This document shows positions 44,963 through 51,750 of a stretch of 64,000 nt of DNA, piece after piece. The DNA lies in assembly GCF_001666755.1 (NCBI RefSeq), contig NZ_LZJC01000020.1, positions 50,650 through 114,649 of the forward strand, in the 5' to 3' direction. Made by a program: the position numbers and the translations under genes. The notes beneath the pieces were generated by a model. That model searched no databases. It was not told the DNA's origin and saw nothing but the letters and a program-made list of their open reading frames with translations. Positions within the stretch are counted from its first letter, which is position 1, and each line of letters opens with the position of its first letter. The DNA comes from Mycobacterium sp. E1214 (lineage in GTDB: Bacteria; Actinomycetota; Actinomycetes; Mycobacteriales; Mycobacteriaceae).

Positions 44963-46441
44963 ATGACCGCCACCATCAGCACCCCGCACTACCTGCTCGA
45001 CCAGGCGCGACGCCGTTTCACGCCTACCCTGCAGACCATCCCGGGGATGGGGGCGATCGAGAAGCGCCTGTTGGCCCACGACTGGCAGACCAAGACGTTG
45101 GCGGCGCCACCGCAGGGCAGCGAACTCAAGCCCGTGCTGGGCGACGCGGGCCTGCCGATCCTCGGCCACATCATCGAATTGTTCCGCGGCGGACCGGATT
45201 ACGCGCTGCACCTGTACCGGACCCGGGGTCCGCTGATCTACCTGGACTCGCCCATCATGCCGGCGGTCACCGCGCTGGGGCCCGACGCCACCCAAGCGGT
45301 GTTCTCCAACCGCAACAAGGACTTCTCGCAGAAGGGTTGGCACCCGGTGATCGGGCCGTTCTTCAATCGCGGCCTGATGCTGCTCGACTTCGAGGAACAC
45401 ATGTATCACCGGCGCATCATGCAAGAGGCGTTCACCCGGTCCCGCCTCAGCGGTTACGTCGAGCACATCGATCGGGTGGCCAGCGACATCGTCGCCCACT
45501 GGCCGACCAACGACGCGCGGTTCCTGTTCCACCCGGCGATGAAGGAGCTGACCCTCGACATCGCGTCGCTGGTGTTCATGGGCCACGAACCCGGGTCCGA
45601 CCACGAGCTGGTCACCAAGGTCAACTCGGCGTTCACTACGACGACCCGCGCGGGCGGAGCCATTGTGCGGCAACCGATTCCGCCGTTCAAGTGGTGGCGC
45701 GGGCTGCGCGCGCGCAAGCTGCTCGAGGACTACTTCATCGAGCGGGTGAAGGAGCGGCGCAACGCCACCGGCAGCGACATGCTCACGGTGTTGTGCCACA
45801 CCGAGGACGAGGACGGCAACAGCTTCACCGACTCCGACATCGTCAACCACATGATCTTCCTCATGATGGCCGCCCACGACACGTCCACGTCGACCACCAC
45901 CACGATGGTCTACAACCTGGCCGCACACCCGCAGTGGCAGGAGCGGGCGCGCGAGGAATCGGCCCGGCTCGGTGACGGTCCACTGGACATCGAGTCGCTG
46001 GAGAAGCTGGAGACTCTCGAACTCGTCATGAACGAGTCGCTGCGCATGGTGACCCCCCTGCCCTTCAACATGCGCCAGGCCGTCCGAGACACCGAGCTGC
46101 TCGGGCACTACATCCCGGCCGGCACCAACATCACGATCTGGCCCGGCATGAACCACCGCCTCAGCGAATTGTGGACGGAGCCGGACACATTCGATCCGGA
46201 GCGGTTCGCCGAGCCGCGCTCGGAGCACAAGAAACATCGGTACGCGTTCGCCCCGTTCGGCGGCGGCGCACACAAATGCATCGGCATGGCCTTCGGCCAA
46301 CTCGAGGTCAAGACCGTCGTGCACCGGCTGCTGCGCCGCTATCGCCTGGAACTGGCGAGGCCGGGCTATCAGCCGCGCTACGACTACGGCGGCATGCCGA
46401 TCCCCATGGACGGCATGCCGATCGTCCTACGGCCGCTCTAG
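44963..46441 (+). CDS. cyp136: cytochrome P450 136
   Basis: The 492-residue P450 has an I-helix with A-A-H-D-T-S-T-S, the K-helix E-S-L-R and the haem-binding loop F-A-P-F-G-G-G-A-H-K-C-I-G, where Cys is the haem ligand. ATG 44963 has AAAGGAG upstream and gives the same length as tuberculosis Rv3059. The substrate is unknown; the group resembles CYP51-like sterol or lipid hydroxylases. No ferredoxin gene adjoins it. Control by the divergent TetR gene is likely. Confidence 0.94.
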   Translation: MTATISTPHYLLDQARRRFTPTLQTIPGMGAIEKRLLAHDWQTKTLAAPPQGSELKPVLGDAGLPILGHIIELFRGGPDYALHLYRTRGPLIYLDSPIMPAVTALGPDATQAVFSNRNKDFSQKGWHPVIGPFFNRGLMLLDFEEHMYHRRIMQEAFTRSRLSGYVEHIDRVASDIVAHWPTNDARFLFHPAMKELTLDIASLVFMGHEPGSDHELVTKVNSAFTTTTRAGGAIVRQPIPPFKWWRGLRARKLLEDYFIERVKERRNATGSDMLTVLCHTEDEDGNSFTDSDIVNHMIFLMMAAHDTSTSTTTTMVYNLAAHPQWQERAREESARLGDGPLDIESLEKLETLELVMNESLRMVTPLPFNMRQAVRDTELLGHYIPAGTNITIWPGMNHRLSELWTEPDTFDPERFAEPRSEHKKHRYAFAPFGGGAHKCIGMAFGQLEVKTVVHRLLRRYRLELARPGYQPRYDYGGMPIPMDGMPIVLRPL

Positions 46442-46462
46442 CACCCGGCGAGCGCCGGCCGA

Positions 46463-46969
46463 TTACTCGGGCGCGAAAAGCCGGTTGGCGCAGGCGATCA
46501 CGGCGCGCAGCGCTGACTGCGTCGGATCGTCGGACCATCCCATCCCCCACTCGGAGCGGATGCCGTCGCTGCCGCGGATGAACGTGGCGGTCGCCCCGGC
46601 GGAGGGCAGCTGATGGAACCGCACGATCTCCACCGTGATGCCCCGCTCGTGCAGCATCGCGGTGAGCGCGGCGATGGGCCCGCTAGCCGCGGCCGTAGCG
46701 GTGCTGAGGCGATCGCCGACGGCGATGGTGGCGCGGAAATTGTCCGCCTGCGGACCCGCGGGCCGTTGGCCGTCGACGCAGGCCCACTGGCCCAGCCGCA
46801 CGGGCCCGGCGGTTCGCGCGTAGGTCGCGACGAACTCGTCCCAGCTCATGCGGTCGGCCACGTCGCGAAGGCCGAGCGGCAAAGCGGCGGCGGACTGCTG
46901 GGCAAACGACTGGGCGGCCGAGCCACCGGGCTGAAACGGCAGGGCGGGGAAGCGTTCGGGGAAGGTCAT
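46463..46969 (-). CDS. orphan LeuA allosteric (dimerisation) domain-like protein
   Basis: The 168-residue product aligns by eye with the C-terminal regulatory domain of 2-isopropylmalate synthase: D-N-F-R-A-T-I-x-V-G, then G-P-I-A-A-L-T-A-M-L, P-S-A-G-A-T-A-T-F, and a final S-A-L-R-A-V-I-A-C-A-N-R-L-F. No catalytic TIM barrel is present. It might bind leucine-like ligands or modulate LeuA itself. A leaderless leader ORF and hairpin precede it (47027-47118). Confidence 0.65.
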   Translation of the reverse strand: MTFPERFPALPFQPGGSAAQSFAQQSAAALPLGLRDVADRMSWDEFVATYARTAGPVRLGQWACVDGQRPAGPQADNFRATIAVGDRLSTATAAASGPIAALTAMLHERGITVEIVRFHQLPSAGATATFIRGSDGIRSEWGMGWSDDPTQSALRAVIACANRLFAPE

Positions 46970-47026
46970 GGTGCCGGTCTTCTTCGGTCAGTTGGGGATG
47001 ACCGACGGCAGGAGCTTTCCGACCCA

Positions 47027-47059
47027 CAGCGGGGGGTCGGTCTGGGTCAGACCCCGCTG
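47027..47059 (-). promoter_or_regulatory. leader hairpin before the LeuA-domain gene
   Basis: CAGCGGGG (47027-47034) and CCCCGCTG (47052-47059) are perfect complements around a 17-base centre, which itself can pair GGTCT with AGACC. On the minus strand this structure overlaps the end of the 19-codon leader ORF, the layout of an attenuator. Confidence 0.5.
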
Positions 47060-47106
47060 CGGGTGCTAGCTACTACTGCCTGCACGGCACGCCTGCGATA
47101 ACGCAC
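47047..47106 (-). CDS. putative leaderless 19-residue leader peptide
   Basis: GTG 47106 opens M-R-Y-R-R-R-A-V-Q-A-V-V-A-S-T-R-S-G-V, ending TGA at 47047. The -10 TATTCT (47113-47118) lies exactly 6 bases before the GTG, so the mRNA should begin at the start codon, a common mycobacterial arrangement. The peptide is rich in Arg (five) and Val (four). It is 77 bases ahead of the LeuA-domain gene. Confidence 0.5.
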   Translation of the reverse strand: MRYRRRAVQAVVASTRSGV

Positions 47107-47112
47107 GGCGTG

Positions 47113-47118
47113 AGAATA
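47113..47118 (-). promoter_or_regulatory. -10 element for the leaderless leader ORF
   Basis: TATTCT on the minus strand fits TANNNT. A TTGCGC 18 bases further upstream (47137-47142) is a partial -35. Confidence 0.5.
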
Positions 47119-47216
47119 GGCGGCGGCGGCCCGCTCGCGCAACTCGTTTCATGAACCGCACCGGATGTCCATTCGCCGAAATGGTGGCCTGCACGCGAAT
47201 TTTTTGGCCTATCGGT

Positions 47217-47243
47217 GGTTTACGTGTGTCTAACATGGGGAAC
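47217..47243 (+). promoter_or_regulatory. candidate SigF-type promoter
   Basis: GGTTT (47217-47221), 16 bases, GGGAAC (47238-47243) resembles the SigF consensus. The next gene starts 62 bases downstream. The -10 is imperfect, so confidence is low. Confidence 0.35.
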
Positions 47244-47304
47244 TCGGGCGTGGCACAGGTCACAAGGCCGTGCACTTTCTACCCCTCGCAGGAAAGGCAC
47301 AAGA

Positions 47305-47490
47305 ATGATGGCTAAGGGCACCAAGAAGACCCTGAAGACGGCGGTCGCGGCCGCCGGGGTTGCCGCGGTGTTGGTACTTCCGACCGGATGCGCAACCGCC
47401 GCAGGTGGCGGTGGTGGCGGCGGCCTCTTGGGCGGCACCGGTGGCGGTGGTCTGTTGGGCGGCATCGGTGGCCTGATCGGCAGCCTCTAG
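47305..47490 (+). CDS. small Gly-rich exported lipoprotein-like protein
   Basis: The 61-residue product has a Lys-rich start, a hydrophobic signal segment and P-T-G-C as a possible lipobox (Cys about residue 29). A tail is made almost only of Gly and Leu (G-G-G-L-L-G-G repeats). ATG 47305 or ATG 47308 may be used; GCAGGAAAGG lies upstream. I do not know a function. Similar small Gly/Leu-rich exported proteins occur in slow-growing mycobacteria. Confidence 0.65.
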   Translation: MMAKGTKKTLKTAVAAAGVAAVLVLPTGCATAAGGGGGGGLLGGTGGGGLLGGIGGLIGSL

Positions 47491-47560
47491 CCGACATCAA
47501 GCGACCCGCTGGACCGCTGCGTGGGGGGCGATCCGGCGGGTCGTTTGCGTTTGAGGGGCC

Positions 47561-48514
47561 TTACGCGGGCTCGACGGGAAGGTACGCCTGGATGGTGGTG
47601 CCGCCGCTGCCCGTGTGGGTGCGCACCAGATCCGAGATCGCGTTGACCAGGTACAGGCCGCGGCTGGCGGGGGCGTCCGGCCCCGGATCCAGGCGGCCGA
47701 CCAGCGGATCGTCAAACCGCCCGCCGTCGCGCGCCTCGCAGACGAGGTGCTCGTCATCGCGCCACAGCGCGAGGCGGCAGGGGCTTCCGCTGTACATCAG
47801 GCTGTTGGTGGCCAGTTCGGTGGCGATCAGCTGCAGATCGTCGATCGCGTCCTGGGACAAACCCATCCAGCCGGCGTAATTGGCGACGAACGACCGGGCC
47901 GGCCGCAGGTCCGCCGAGCCGCGCACCATGAAGGTCACCGCGCCGGCCTTCACCGGCAGTGGGCGGTTGCAGCGCTCGAGGACCTCGCCGGGCGCATAGT
48001 CGGCGCTGCGGTGCAGGGCGCCGCCTCGCCACAGCAAGGGATGCGTCGCGCGCGCGTCCGCGATCAACTGGTCGTCGAGGTGGTTCGCGTCGAAGAGGCA
48101 CAGCCCGGTCACCTGGTAGCCGTCCATCGCGCCGTTGAGCAGCGCCTCGTGCTCGATGCACGCGACCAATTCCTCTTCGGAGCGTCCGGGCCAAGCCAGC
48201 TGGCTGACGACCCGCACCCGCCGGTCGACGAATTCGTCGACGAAGGATCCCACCATCGCCATGAACCGGCTGGGGTTGCGGCCGGCCTCGGTGATGTCGG
48301 CCATGCGCAAGGCGTCGGGCATGTCCCCGCCGGGGCACAGCACGCCGCGCAGCGACGCCAGCTGCTCGGTGGGCACCGCGACCAGCACCGCCTCGTCACC
48401 GGTGAGGCCCTGGTCGATGAAGCGGGCCGCCAGCTCCAGATTCTCTTGCTCGGAGCGGTAGATCAGCGCGGAATGCACGAACCCGAGTCCCTGGGTTGGG
48501 GTGCTTGTGGTCAC
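47561..48514 (-). CDS. MEDS sensor plus RsbW-like HATPase protein
   Basis: The 317-residue product has two parts. A MEDS (DcmR-type) sensory domain (about 10-180) begins G-F-V-H-S-A-L-I-Y. A GHKL ATPase domain (about 200-315) of the RsbW anti-sigma kinase type has the N box E-L-A-T-N-S-L-M-Y, D-G-G-R-F-D-D and R-G-L-Y-L-V-N. Such fusions act in partner-switching control of stress sigma factors. No sigma factor or anti-anti-sigma gene adjoins it. The GTG start is at 48514. Confidence 0.85.
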   Translation of the reverse strand: MTTSTPTQGLGFVHSALIYRSEQENLELAARFIDQGLTGDEAVLVAVPTEQLASLRGVLCPGGDMPDALRMADITEAGRNPSRFMAMVGSFVDEFVDRRVRVVSQLAWPGRSEEELVACIEHEALLNGAMDGYQVTGLCLFDANHLDDQLIADARATHPLLWRGGALHRSADYAPGEVLERCNRPLPVKAGAVTFMVRGSADLRPARSFVANYAGWMGLSQDAIDDLQLIATELATNSLMYSGSPCRLALWRDDEHLVCEARDGGRFDDPLVGRLDPGPDAPASRGLYLVNAISDLVRTHTGSGGTTIQAYLPVEPA

Positions 48515-48647
48515 TCCAGCGCTCTCGCTCTCCGTCGCACCTACCGGCTCACTGCTGGACCGGACCGCCTGACATTTCTTGTCTCAGTACCCACGGCGGG
48601 CTCCGGCTATGCCGCGGCTTTGGTCACACCTCGGTCAACGCCGCCTT

Positions 48648-50141
48648 CTACAGCCACCAGGAGGCGGCGGCGTCCAAATGGCGGCGCACCCGGTAGCGCG
48701 CCAAACTGTCGTCGCCGCCCTCGACGGCCTCCACGATGCGCTGGTGGGCGTGGTCCACGGCCGAGATATCGGCCCACGTCGGCGCCGCCTGCCCGGTGGT
48801 GGACCAGTGGCGGCGGAACAGCTCGACGATGATGCGCAGGAACAGGTCCAGCAGGGCGTTCCCGGCCAGCTGCGCCAACCCGACGTGGAACCGGAACTCC
48901 TCGGTGACGGCGGTGCGCACGTCGGCGGGCGGTCCGGCGTCGTGCGGCTCGGGCCCGGAGCAGTGGGCGGCCCGGCACGACGCCAGGAACGCGGTCACGT
49001 CGGCGTCGCCACGCCGTTTGACGACCTTGGCGACGTTGTCGATTTCGATGGCGTCCCTGACACACCGCAGGTCCTCCCGGCTGGGATCGCGGTATTGCAG
49101 GTAGAGCGCGATCGTGTCGATGCTGGCCTGCGCCGCGGGTTCGGCGATCACCAGGCCACCGCCGGGCCCCCGACGCATGCGCGCGATCGAGTGATATTCC
49201 AGCAGCCGCACCGCTTCGCGCAGCACCGCCCGGCTCACCCGGTAACGCTCCAGCAAGGCGGTCTCGGTCCCGAAGACGGCACCGACCTGCCAGCCGCCGG
49301 CGGCGATGTCGTCGCCGATGGTGACCGCCAGCGTCTCGGCCAGCTTGCCGCGGGGCGCTTCGGCGTCGAGGCGCCGCGGACGCCGCGCCGTGCGGCCCGC
49401 CTCCGCCTGGTGGTGCCGCAACCACGCGGTCACCGCCTCGACGTGCCGTTCGCTGAGCGTCTTGGCGCGCGCCGGGTCACCGGCGGTGACGGCGGCGACG
49501 ATCTCGGAGTGATGCGCGTGCAGGTGTCCGACGGCCTCGGTGGCCTCGGCCGCCGAGCCGGCCCGCGACTGCAGGGCATAGCGCTTGGTGAGGCGCATCA
49601 GCACGTCGATGAACAGTTGCAGCACGGGGTTTTTCGACTGTTCGGCCAGCGCGATGTGGAACTCGTCGCGCGGCGCCGGCAACCCGGGTCGCCACTGCTG
49701 TTCGGCGTGCAGCACCGCCCGTAGGCGCGCGATGCCCGCCTCGTCGATCCGCTCGGCCGCGAGGGCGGCCGCCAGGGGTTCGAGGACCAGCCGCGCGTTG
49801 CGGAGGTCGACCAGCGACGTGCCCAGATACTCGAGATAGATGACGACGGCGCGCGTGGCGGGGCCGGCATCGGGTTCGCAGATGAGCAGTCCGCCGCCCG
49901 GGCCGCGGCGCATCCGGGCGACTTGGTGGTGCTCGACGAGGCGCACGGCTTCGCGCAGCACCGACCGGCTGACCCCGAAGCGCTGTTGCAGCGCCTGTTC
50001 GGATCCCAGCGATTCGCCGACGGTCCACCCGCGGCGCACGATGTCCGCCTCGATGTCGCGGGCGATCTTCGACGCGAGCTTGGTCGGCCGGCCGGAGGTC
50101 GGCTCTGCTGTCTCACCGGGCCTCGGGTGCGGCTGACTCAC
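48648..50141 (-). CDS. double GntR (FadR-type) regulator (Rv3060c orthologue)
   Basis: The product of about 497 residues is two complete GntR/FCD units in tandem (about 20-250 and 265-495). Each has its own winged helix-turn-helix: F-G-V-S-R-S-V-L-R-E-A-V-R in the first and Y-R-V-S-R-A-V-L-R-E-A-V-R in the second, each followed by R-M-R-R-G-P-G-G-G-L. FadR-type proteins usually dimerise, so this is a built-in pseudo-dimer. GTG 50141 starts 14 bases after the thiolase stop, indicating cotranscription. Confidence 0.9.
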   Translation of the reverse strand: MSQPHPRPGETAEPTSGRPTKLASKIARDIEADIVRRGWTVGESLGSEQALQQRFGVSRSVLREAVRLVEHHQVARMRRGPGGGLLICEPDAGPATRAVVIYLEYLGTSLVDLRNARLVLEPLAAALAAERIDEAGIARLRAVLHAEQQWRPGLPAPRDEFHIALAEQSKNPVLQLFIDVLMRLTKRYALQSRAGSAAEATEAVGHLHAHHSEIVAAVTAGDPARAKTLSERHVEAVTAWLRHHQAEAGRTARRPRRLDAEAPRGKLAETLAVTIGDDIAAGGWQVGAVFGTETALLERYRVSRAVLREAVRLLEYHSIARMRRGPGGGLVIAEPAAQASIDTIALYLQYRDPSREDLRCVRDAIEIDNVAKVVKRRGDADVTAFLASCRAAHCSGPEPHDAGPPADVRTAVTEEFRFHVGLAQLAGNALLDLFLRIIVELFRRHWSTTGQAAPTWADISAVDHAHQRIVEAVEGGDDSLARYRVRRHLDAAASWWL

Positions 50142-50155
50142 GTTGGCACGCAAGG

Positions 50156-51349
50156 TCAGCAGGTCAGCAGCAGGCAACCGGCGACCGGGCCGCCGCCCAC
50201 CGAGACGACGCCGACCTCGGGGCGGCGCTGGACCTGCCGCTCCCCCGCGTCGCCACGCAGTTGCAGGCAGCCCTCGTGCAGCGCCCAGTACCCGTGCATG
50301 CGCCCCGCCGAGAGTTGGCCGCCGTAGGTGTTCAGCGGCAGGGCGCCGTCACGCGCGATGCGCGCGCCACCCTGCACGTACGGGCCCGCTTCGCCGTCGC
50401 CGCAGATTCCGAGCGCCTCCAGCCAGGCGAGGGTGAGGTAGGTGAACCCGTCGTAGAGCTGGGCGACCTCGAGGTCCCCGGCCGTAAGGTCGGTGCGCGA
50501 CCACATCTGAGCCGCCGCGTCGGACATGGCCATCTTGGGGTAGTCGTCGCGGTGAAACCAGCCGCCGGCGCCGTCGGATCCACCGATCGCCTCGACCCGG
50601 ACCGCACGGTGTGGGCAGTCATCGCCGTACTCCGCGTGCGACACGACCACGGCCACCGACCCGTCGATCGGCACGTCGCAGTCGAGCAGGCTCAACGGCG
50701 AGGATACCGGCCGCGCGCCCAGGTAATCCGCCATCGACATCGGGTCGCGGTACACCGCCCGGGAATTCAGCGCCGCGTTACGCCGGCCGTTGAGCGCCAC
50801 CCAGCCCAGCTGTTCCTTTGTCGTGCCGTACAGCTCCATGTGGCGGCGGCAATTCAGCGCCAGCCAGTTCGCGGCCGAATATGCTTGCGCGGCAACCAGA
50901 TCGTTGACGTCGTCCATCGGGCCGACGGCGGGTCGTCGGCCGGGCTCGGCGGCCTCGAACATCCGCGCCAGCGGCGGCGGCGGCGCATCCTGCTGCGGCT
51001 TGACCGGCACCGTGCCGCCGAGCATCTGAATCGTCCGGTACACCACCACGTGGTGGGCGCGGCGCTCGGCGACCGCACGGCACGCCGACATCACCGGGCT
51101 CAGCAGGCCACCGGTGCCGAAGCCGGATCCGCAATCGGGGGCCTCGATGCGCAGTTGCGCGTTGACGTCTTCGGCCGGGGTGTCACCCAGGGTCGCGATG
51201 CCGTCGATGTCGGGGGCCGTCAGCCCAGCGTCCTCGATGGCGGCCCGGACCGCCTCCATGGTCAGCTCCAGGCCCGGGATGCCGGTGCGCCGGCCGATCC
51301 GCGAGATGCCGATGCCGGACACGATCGCGTCCTTTTCGAAAAGCGTCAC
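50156..51349 (-). CDS. thiolase-fold lipid-transfer-type protein (Ltp2-like aldolase candidate)
   Basis: The thiolase-superfamily protein has about 397 residues. It lacks the usual catalytic Cys context, but it keeps Q-L-Y-D-G-F-T-Y...W-L-E-A-L-G-I-C-G and N-T-Y-G-G-Q-L-S...H-G, the pattern of Ltp2-type retro-aldolases in steroid side-chain breakdown. Those enzymes need a DUF35 partner, and a DUF35 gene is divergent here. GTG 51349 is the likely start. It is cotranscribed with the double GntR gene. Confidence 0.8.
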   Translation of the reverse strand: MTLFEKDAIVSGIGISRIGRRTGIPGLELTMEAVRAAIEDAGLTAPDIDGIATLGDTPAEDVNAQLRIEAPDCGSGFGTGGLLSPVMSACRAVAERRAHHVVVYRTIQMLGGTVPVKPQQDAPPPPLARMFEAAEPGRRPAVGPMDDVNDLVAAQAYSAANWLALNCRRHMELYGTTKEQLGWVALNGRRNAALNSRAVYRDPMSMADYLGARPVSSPLSLLDCDVPIDGSVAVVVSHAEYGDDCPHRAVRVEAIGGSDGAGGWFHRDDYPKMAMSDAAAQMWSRTDLTAGDLEVAQLYDGFTYLTLAWLEALGICGDGEAGPYVQGGARIARDGALPLNTYGGQLSAGRMHGYWALHEGCLQLRGDAGERQVQRRPEVGVVSVGGGPVAGCLLLTC

Positions 51350-51387
51350 GCCCACCGCCCCGTCAGCCACCTCGCGTCGAACCAATT

Positions 51388-51396
51388 GAGTGTACT
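51388..51396. promoter_or_regulatory. GAGTGTACT motif in the divergent thiolase/DUF35 promoter
   Basis: GAGTGTACT lies 38 bases upstream of the thiolase start and 9 before the DUF35 start. The same nine bases occur upstream of fadE22 (54009-54017). AGTGTACT is itself weakly dyadic (AGT-GT-ACT). Confidence 0.35.
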
Positions 51397-51405
51397 GTAT
51401 TCGTC

Positions 51406-51741
51406 GTGCCGGACCAGCCGCTGCTGATCGACTACTGCGATGCCTGCGCGCGCTGGACGCACCCGTCGACCGGCCAGTGCCGCTCCTGCGGCGGGCCGCT
51501 GTCCGCGCGCCCGGTCTCGGGACGCGGCACCGTGTTCACCTACACGGTGAACCATCACCCCTATAACCCCGAGATTCCCGTCCCCTACGTGATCGCCATC
51601 GTCGAGCTGGTCGAGCAGCCCGGGCTGCGCGTGGCCGCGAACATCGTTGACTGCGAACCGGATTCGGTGCGATGCGGGATGCCAGTCGGGATGCTGGAGG
51701 CGCGGGGCGGTGGCGGCGCCCCGCAGTTCGCCCCGGCCTGA
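51406..51741 (+). CDS. DUF35 OB-fold/zinc-ribbon acyl-CoA-associated protein
   Basis: The 111-residue product has a rubredoxin-like zinc ribbon (C-D-A-C at 11-14 and C-R-S-C at 25-28). An OB-fold domain follows with G-R-G-T-V-F-T-Y-T-V-N and P-Y-V-I-A-I-V-E-L. DUF35 proteins bind thiolase-like partners and help channel acyl-CoA. GTG 51406 is the first start. It is the probable partner of the divergent thiolase and converges on fadE22 with 9 bases between stops. Confidence 0.9.
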   Translation: MPDQPLLIDYCDACARWTHPSTGQCRSCGGPLSARPVSGRGTVFTYTVNHHPYNPEIPVPYVIAIVELVEQPGLRVAANIVDCEPDSVRCGMPVGMLEARGGGGAPQFAPA

Positions 51742-51750
51742 GGGTTCCCC

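Larger units (their letters stand above)
46970..47304. other. 335-bp divergent intergenic region
   Basis: Leftward, it holds a -10 element, a leaderless 19-codon ORF and a hairpin for the LeuA-domain gene. Rightward, it holds a SigF-like promoter (47217) for the Gly-rich lipoprotein gene. I saw nothing else. Confidence 0.6.

Noticed and set aside
48590..48620. SigF promoter for the MEDS/HATPase gene
   Set aside because: A GGGTAC is present on the minus strand, but no GGTTT-like -35 lies 15-17 bases before it.
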